A stretch of 64,000 nucleotides of DNA. It comes from Topomyia yanbarensis. Its lineage: Eukaryota; Arthropoda; Insecta; Diptera; Culicidae. Below, one piece after another: positions 58,852-64,000 of this stretch. Below the pieces are notes generated by a model that was not told the DNA's origin, made no database searches, and saw nothing but the letters and a program-made list of their open reading frames with translations. Positions within the stretch are counted from its first letter, which is position 1; every line of letters begins with the position of its first letter. The position numbers were made by a program, and so were the translations under genes. The stretch is from positions 163,690,080 to 163,754,079 of the forward strand of contig NC_080670.1 of assembly GCF_030247195.1 (NCBI RefSeq), in the 5' to 3' direction.

Positions 58852-58983
58852 GTACTGACAGATTTAGTGCAAGGTGAATTCATGCAGCTAGGCTCCAAGG
58901 AAACGGAAAACGAACGATTTGCTCACTACTTCACCAAGACGTACAGGAAAACAGCATCCCTGATAGCAAATAGTTTGAAAGCG
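58852..58983 (+). CDS. PDSS1: PDSS1 (qless) exon, internal
   Basis: The 132-bp exon, phase 0 at both ends, encodes 44 residues including VQGEFMQLGSKETENERFAH and KTASLIANSLKA. It corresponds to the conserved GEFLQLGSKENENERF-type helix pair of long-chain prenyl diphosphate synthases, where the Lys-Thr-Ala-Ser-Leu segment lines the active site. Acceptor CCACACAG and donor GTTAGT are canonical. It follows exon 23831-23920 in reading order after an intron of 34,931 bp. Confidence 0.93.
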
Positions 58984-59063
58984 GTTAGTATCGGCCGTTG
59001 AGTTAGTTAATCGACTGGTGAATCGGCACTAATAGGGGTCCTCCCCCCTTCGCTTTCTTTTAG

Positions 59064-59258
59064 GTGGCAGTCCTTTCCGGAGCGGATGAACAGATGGTGG
59101 AGCTTAGCTTTCAGTACGGACGGAATCTAGGGTTGGCCTTCCAGTTTGTGGACGATCTGCTTGACTTTGTGTCCAGCTCGGAGGCAATGGGTAAACCGGC
59201 GGCTGCGGATCTGAAGCTAGGACTGGCCACCGCACCTGTGTTGTTTGCGTGCGAAAAA
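59064..59258 (+). CDS. PDSS1: PDSS1 (qless) exon with the second aspartate-rich motif
   Basis: The 195-bp exon, phase 0, encodes 65 residues. It contains QYGRNLGLAFQFVDDLLDF, whose DDLLD is the second Asp-rich motif that binds the isopentenyl substrate through magnesium, and MGKPAAADLKLGLATAPVLF, the conserved K-x-(G/A)DLxxGxxTxP(V/I)L-type stretch. The acceptor is CTTTCTTTTAG and the donor GTAAGT. It lies 80 bp after the previous exon. The next exon (the region after LFACEK, FPELN-type in relatives) was not found before the right edge; it may lie in the gap or beyond. Confidence 0.95.
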
Positions 59259-59971
59259 GTAAGTGATAAGGAAACTAATTGATTACGAGTGATGAGCAGT
59301 GTAGGTATAGGTCTAGAATTCGCCACAAGCAGGCAATCCGACCACGTGAAGAATATGTTTTATGCGGTGGGATGGTTAATCTCCGAGTATACGAATACTC
59401 AGAACAAAAAGATATCTTGTTATGTTCTTCTTGTGTTTAAACTCTGGATAGACGGCCATCGAGAGTGATTTACTTTTTCCCCGAACTACAGCAATTTAAA
59501 CTCCAAACAGGGCTGGTAGTATTGCTAAACCTGTGAGCTATTCTTATACTTCTAATCGTTTGAGAATTGGGTAGTAGGTAGAAGTACACGTGTTTACGTA
59601 CGGAACAGTCTTTTTTTTCTCTTAAAATTTTCTTTTAGTGGGCTGATGTCCAACATATTATGCTCCTAACAACGCGTGCGATGTCGTCAATGATACCACT
59701 AAAACTTTGCATTGATTCCGCTTCTGTCTTCTTCATGATCTTCTCTAGGGTCACTTAGGTCTGAAGCGGATCAATCGACTACCAAGTAAATCAGAAAACG
59801 GTGGTAACCGTAATGTCCTCGAATAATAAATTCCCCGGCCACCATATACTGGCATATCTCAATACAACTATGACGGTCACTTGGACATTCATTGTGTGGT
59901 CCACTGTCAATTCAGTAAAACTCACGCACTAAACAGAATAACGACAGAACCATTTCTGGTGGAAACATTAC
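59259..59971. other. PDSS1 intron, no other gene seen
   Basis: It begins with the GTAAGT donor. The rest is moderately AT-rich with no supported feature. Confidence 0.5.
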
Positions 59972-60749
59972 AATTCGTCGCTGTTGTGCTATCTTATGAC
60001 AAGCGCCATTTTGCACATTTCGAGAAAAACGATTTTTAAAGTTTGAGATTGAATATCATGAAACTTATAAATGGTAGAAACATTTCAGAGAAGACAATTG
60101 ATGCTTCTACCTATTCTGTACTAATCTCTCAAATATTACGAAGATCGGTTGACTATGTTGCGAGTTTTCACTAAAAATGTAAACAAAAGTCGCACTCACA
60201 CGTGTCATAGGTGTGTATTAATGAAAAAAATTGTATGACGTGTCATAATCGTGCATGGAAAATTTTCCATAGAAAAAAATCACCAATTATGAACTTTTAT
60301 TCATATCTTTGGCTTCATTTAGTCTATAAACAAGCGGTTAGATGCATTTTGAAGGAAATGAGTCATTAAATCTAGAAAAAATAGTTATTTTTAGTTACAG
60401 TGTTGCCAAATAGGCAATATTTGCAGTTTAAAGCTAAAACTGCGTTTTTCTCCCAATACATGTATTTTTCTTTTGAAAATTATTATGTCATTGTGTTCTT
60501 ACGACATTTTTACACATAAAAGCAACTAAAACTTTATTAGAACTTGAGCCAATCCCAAGATATAATGATTTGAAGCAAAAAACTGACAATTTCTAATCAC
60601 TTTTCTCGCTATATTTCAGTAACTAAGCAAAATTTCAAAATTCTGGAAACGCCATCTTGTAGAGATTCGTTAGACGAGTAATGTGGCATATCTAACTCAG
60701 TTTACCCCAAAATGGCGTTTGTCATAAGATAGCACAACAGCGACGAATT
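59972..60749. mobile_element. Foldback/MITE element with inverted repeats of about 42 bp
   Basis: AATTCGTCGCTGTTGTGCTA followed by TCTTATGACAA-CGCCATTTTG at the left is mirrored at the right by CAAAATGGCG, TTTGTCATAAGA and TAGCACAACAGCGACGAATT, with only about one mismatch. Length is 778 bp. No coding sequence is present in the AT-rich interior, and the target duplication is unclear because the flanks continue the palindrome. Confidence 0.7.
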
Positions 60750-61033
60750 ACGTTTGGATGCGCCGTAATTTTTTCTCAACTTTTTCGTGTCTTCTCTGTG
60801 CCTCAATTGATGTTACCTTTAAGTTTTGTACAACCCAGAGGGAAGTTGGCCTTACTCCTACTGTTCTGTCCTCGATGTTACGTAATATTCGTTATGGAAT
60901 ATTGTTTGTTTGGAAGGCATCCATAAACAATGTCCCGCAGAAAAGAAAAAAAGGTCTAAAATAGACTTCCCTTCCAATCATATTGCTAATTGTTGACGGT
61001 TTTATTATCCTCGCATCACTAGTACACTCAAGT
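60750..61033. other. No gene seen
   Basis: A 68-codon frame at 60758-60964 has no recognisable motif. Confidence 0.35.
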
Positions 61034-61500
61034 TTTTTTTTACGCGGGGGATACGAGCCGCGTAAATGAAAACCGCGTAAATGAAAACCGCGTAAATTTC
61101 AAAATCCGCGTAAATGAAAACCGCGTAAATTTTAAAATCCGCGTAAATGAAAACCGCGTAAATTTCAAAATCCGCGTAAATGAAAACCGCGTAAATTTTA
61201 AAATCCGCGTAAATGAAAACCGCGTAAATTTCAAAATCCGCGTAAATGAAAACCGCGTAAATTTCAAAATCCGCGTAAATGAAGACCACTTAAATTTAAG
61301 AATCCGCGATAAACGGAACCTCATTGATGGATACCGCGTAAATTCCAAAATCCGCGTAAATGAAAACCGCGTAAATTTCAAAAACCGCGTAAATGAAAAC
61401 CGCGTAAATTTCAAAATCCGCGTAAATGAAAACCGCGTAAATTTCAAAATCCGCGTAAATGAAAACCGCGTAAATTTCAAAATCCGCGTAAAAAAAAACC
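61034..61500 (-). repeat. 33-bp minisatellite ending at an assembly gap
   Basis: About 14 units of CCGCGTAAATTTCAAAAT plus CCGCGTAAATGAAAA are arranged head to tail, with a few variant units near 61280-61345. Each unit contains the CCGCGTAAAT core twice (spacing 18 and 15 bp). Because 33 is a multiple of three, frames stay open on the minus strand and give false 11-residue repeat proteins. The array runs straight into the run of N, so its true length is unknown. Confidence 0.9.
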
Positions 61501-62000
61501 NNNNNNNNNNNNNNNNNNNNNNNNNNNNNNNNNNNNNNNNNNNNNNNNNNNNNNNNNNNNNNNNNNNNNNNNNNNNNNNNNNNNNNNNNNNNNNNNNNNN
61601 NNNNNNNNNNNNNNNNNNNNNNNNNNNNNNNNNNNNNNNNNNNNNNNNNNNNNNNNNNNNNNNNNNNNNNNNNNNNNNNNNNNNNNNNNNNNNNNNNNNN
61701 NNNNNNNNNNNNNNNNNNNNNNNNNNNNNNNNNNNNNNNNNNNNNNNNNNNNNNNNNNNNNNNNNNNNNNNNNNNNNNNNNNNNNNNNNNNNNNNNNNNN
61801 NNNNNNNNNNNNNNNNNNNNNNNNNNNNNNNNNNNNNNNNNNNNNNNNNNNNNNNNNNNNNNNNNNNNNNNNNNNNNNNNNNNNNNNNNNNNNNNNNNNN
61901 NNNNNNNNNNNNNNNNNNNNNNNNNNNNNNNNNNNNNNNNNNNNNNNNNNNNNNNNNNNNNNNNNNNNNNNNNNNNNNNNNNNNNNNNNNNNNNNNNNNN
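61501..62000. other. Assembly gap (500 N)
   Basis: Exactly 500 N, probably a placeholder. The assembly most likely broke in the 33-bp minisatellite. A further PDSS1 exon could be hidden here. Confidence 0.95.
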
Positions 62001-62469
62001 TTAGTTCTACCTTTGTGACTTTAGATCAAGGCAATTCCTACACTCAGAAGATACTGTGTACATATGAAAATCAGATTACTACGTGTCAACTCTGTAAAAG
62101 ATTGCACACTACGGAAAACTTTACAACGGCTATAATTATATACAGTATGTCCGTAACCAACGTCAAATACGCAAACTTCAGCGTCTTGAGCTAAGGTCAA
62201 GACGGTTTTTTTTTCGAATTTTAACCTTTTAATTTTTTATTCTTCAGGTTTCCGAAAACATTAAGAATAGCTTAAAAATAACGATCGGTGTGAACAATCT
62301 GATACTGTTGAAAAATCTATACGAAAGCTTTTTTAGTCATTTTGATTTACTTTACATGTGTACAAACTATACAATTCTCGATTTATAAGGACTGTAATTG
62401 ATTTTTCTCTTCGGAATTCATTGCACTAAGCTTTGCCGCCTTGCATTCTTTTGCATCGGCTAACCCCGT
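62001..62469. other. No gene seen
   Basis: AT-rich sequence after the gap. An open stretch after an acceptor-like TTCTTCAG at 62248 does not match the expected next PDSS1 exon. Confidence 0.4.
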
Positions 62470-63410
62470 TCATTGGTAGGATTTTTTGGCCATTTTTCGC
62501 CGCAAACCCAACGCACTGTGGCCAACGCAGCGTCAGCAATCGCCGAAAAATATTTTCATGGATATCGAGCTCACACATTTTTAACTAGGTTGCGGTCATC
62601 CGGCGAAGGAAAAAGAGCGCTCTCTTCAACATTCGACAGCAACAGCACCAGCAACAGCAGCAGCAACCGCCCGCCGCCTCATCCAAACTACGCGGACGGG
62701 CCGAAAAAGAAACTGGTTCCGTCCGTTTCTTTTTTTTTTCGTTTCTGCTTATCGATCACTGCCGCCGCTGCCGTTGCCACCGCAGCCGCACTGCTGCTGG
62801 CCTGGTCCCCGGTCCGGTCCTGGTCAGTGCAGCTTGGTGTTTTTTTTGTGGCTGTATCTAGGCGGCGCGCGTTCACGAATAACCGATTCGGCCAGTACCG
62901 ACCCAGACGACTGATGGGGGCGATGGGGTAGGGTGATTCAGGTCCATTGGCGCGCGGGTGAGACGAGGAAAATCAAACTCCAAAAACTAGGCGGTATGAC
63001 CTCAATAGGCGCAACTTTTTTCCTGCTTCACATCTCTTCGCTATTGTGAGGAACCATCAACCGCAGCAGAGTTCGCACCCGGTTCCACGATGACCGCGGG
63101 AATCGGTGGTATGCGTGTTTTTGGCGGCCCACCGCCGCAGTCTTTTAATCGATTCGATTTTGGATTTCCCTGTATCGCAGCAGACTGAGTTGCCAGATTG
63201 AGGGAGTGATGGTTGTTGAAGGAAACTTTGAATCTGCGGAGGAAAATTTCAGTAGGAATGGGTCCTTTTACTGTCCCGATCGTTTTCAATTCGTATATCA
63301 GCTTGTAAATATGTTGTTACCTGCTCTAAGGATACCTTTTTCATCAGACAGTTCAGTTCGTTCACGGCGCAGATCGCTTCGGCCTTACGCTGCGGCTTAG
63401 TAGGGTAAAT
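62470..63410. other. GC-rich island, possible exon or promoter of an unidentified gene on the minus strand
   Basis: The composition is the richest in G+C of the window, with CAG/GCC runs (62638-62690, 62758-62820). On the minus strand, a frame ending in VNELNCLMKK at 63336 is followed by GTATCC. A TTTTCCTCCGCAG acceptor stands at about 63234, and a further open stretch runs to about 63041 in two frames (one with PPKTRIPPIPAVIVEPGA). This would be a two-exon gene fragment, but I do not recognise the product and the reading frame across the junction is not decided. Confidence 0.2.
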
Positions 63411-63895
63411 GTACTATAATTCGCCCCCCTAAAACATTTGTTTGCGGAAAAACTTTAAATTTCAACAATTTTGAATTGCTCTAACTAATTTTATTTTATC
63501 ATTCTCATCACGTATCATATAGTATCCAATAATCCTGTATAAAAGTGATTTAAAACATTAAATTAACGAAAAAATAACAATATTCTAAATCAAGATGTGT
63601 TTCAATTTTCGTCCCCCTAAATTTAATCTTCGCCCCCCTCTTGCTTTATTCTTCGCCCCCGTGCGCCCACGCACAATTTCACGACTTCTATCATGCTACA
63701 ATATCACAGAATTGGTAATAGAGAAAAGATTAGACAAATCCAGATTATATTTTCAAAAACTAACTATCAAACAAATAATACGTTAACTTACAAACTCTTG
63801 TATTTATAGTCTTGTTATGTTGTGTTGTGTTGCGCAACGATCGAGAAGCACTCCAAGTCCGTTCGTTCGCTAGCGTGTACGAATAGCACTGACCA
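63411..63895. other. No gene seen; repeated CGCCCCCCT motif
   Basis: TTCGCCCCCCTAAA, TCGTCCCCCTAAA, TTCGCCCCCCTC and TTCGCCCCCG recur at 63420, 63608, 63631 and 63652. They may be pieces of a degenerate repeat. There is no coding signal. Confidence 0.35.
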
Positions 63896-63961
63896 TAATC
63901 GCATATTTGTCCCGTTTTCTATGGGATTTCCTATCTTTATGGGACTGATATGCGATCATGG
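63896..63961. repeat. Short palindromic repeat, copy 2
   Basis: ATAATCGCATATTTGTCCC and GGGACTGATATGCGATCAT are inverted around TTTCCTATCTTTA. It is the partner of 45886-45955. Confidence 0.55.
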
Positions 63962-64000
63962 GCAGAGCATGCCTAGCGCTCTTCATCGTTCGCGCCCGGG

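Noticed and set aside
61005..61480. Repeat proteins of 94 and 146 codons on the minus strand
   Set aside because: The 33-bp minisatellite lacks stops in these frames by chance. Both are the same array in different frames.
61034..61500. CRISPR-like array
   Set aside because: Units are head-to-tail without unique spacers, in a eukaryotic intron.
62248..62390. Next PDSS1 exon after the gap
   Set aside because: An acceptor-like TTCTTCAG is present, but the following frame does not resemble the C-terminal part of the enzyme and meets no proper donor.

Overview
The window looks like AT-rich, repeat-laden nuclear DNA of a dipteran, most likely a culicine mosquito. Three lines of evidence point there. 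There is an insect-type gene broken by an intron of about 35 kb. There are R1-like and other non-LTR retrotransposons, tRNA-derived SINEs, hAT-type elements, TA-flanked MITEs and a Helitron-type element. The DNA element at 47.1-48.5 kb resembles a repeat I associate with mosquito genomes. No species can be named from the sequence alone.

Only one host gene can be supported with confidence. Three internal exons on the + strand (23831-23920, 58852-58983, 59064-59258) encode part of the long-chain prenyl diphosphate synthase subunit 1 (PDSS1, Drosophila qless type), the enzyme that makes the ubiquinone side chain. The first and last parts of the gene lie outside the window, or possibly in the 500-base assembly gap at 61501-62000. 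Nearly everything else is intron, and the introns hold layer upon layer of mobile elements.

The outstanding feature is at 13125-17319: a complete-looking Transib-type (RAG1-related) DNA transposon. It has 5-bp target duplications (CAATG), ends that begin with CACAGTG (the same seven bases as the vertebrate V(D)J recombination-signal heptamer), and terminal inverted repeats of about 900 bp. Its transposase, when two short introns are removed, reads without a break for 648 residues. The DDE triad and the C2H2 zinc ligands known from RAG1 can all be placed. The inverted repeats are so long that they carry the 5' leader and the first 37 codons of the transposase, so the right end holds a second, antisense start of the same gene. 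Just inside the right repeat lies an older, diverged copy of part of the same repeat. The whole element sits 13 bp past the stop codon of a 5'-truncated LINE (17338-20031, minus strand), whose 3' tail continues on the other side at 13068-13119.

Layout: 1-1640 R1-clade LINE remnant; 2.1-6.4 kb MITE-like, tandem and foldback repeats and a Helitron-type element; 7-9.9 kb GC-richer islands, a SINE and a MITE; 10.7-12.5 kb LINE ORF1 remnant and a complex repeat; 13.1-20.0 kb LINE with Transib inside; 23.8 kb PDSS1 exon; 25.8-28.1 kb hAT-type element with a SINE inside; 29.7-32.4 kb R1-clade LINE remnant; 36.5 kb degenerate tandem repeats; 38.8-40.4 kb second copy of the complex repeat; 43.3-51.3 kb MITEs, SINE, hAT-type MITE, mosquito DNA element and LINE ORF1 remnant; 54.4-55.0 kb MITE within MITE; 58.9-59.3 kb two PDSS1 exons; 60-61.5 kb foldback element and 33-bp minisatellite running into the gap; 62.5-63.4 kb GC-rich island.
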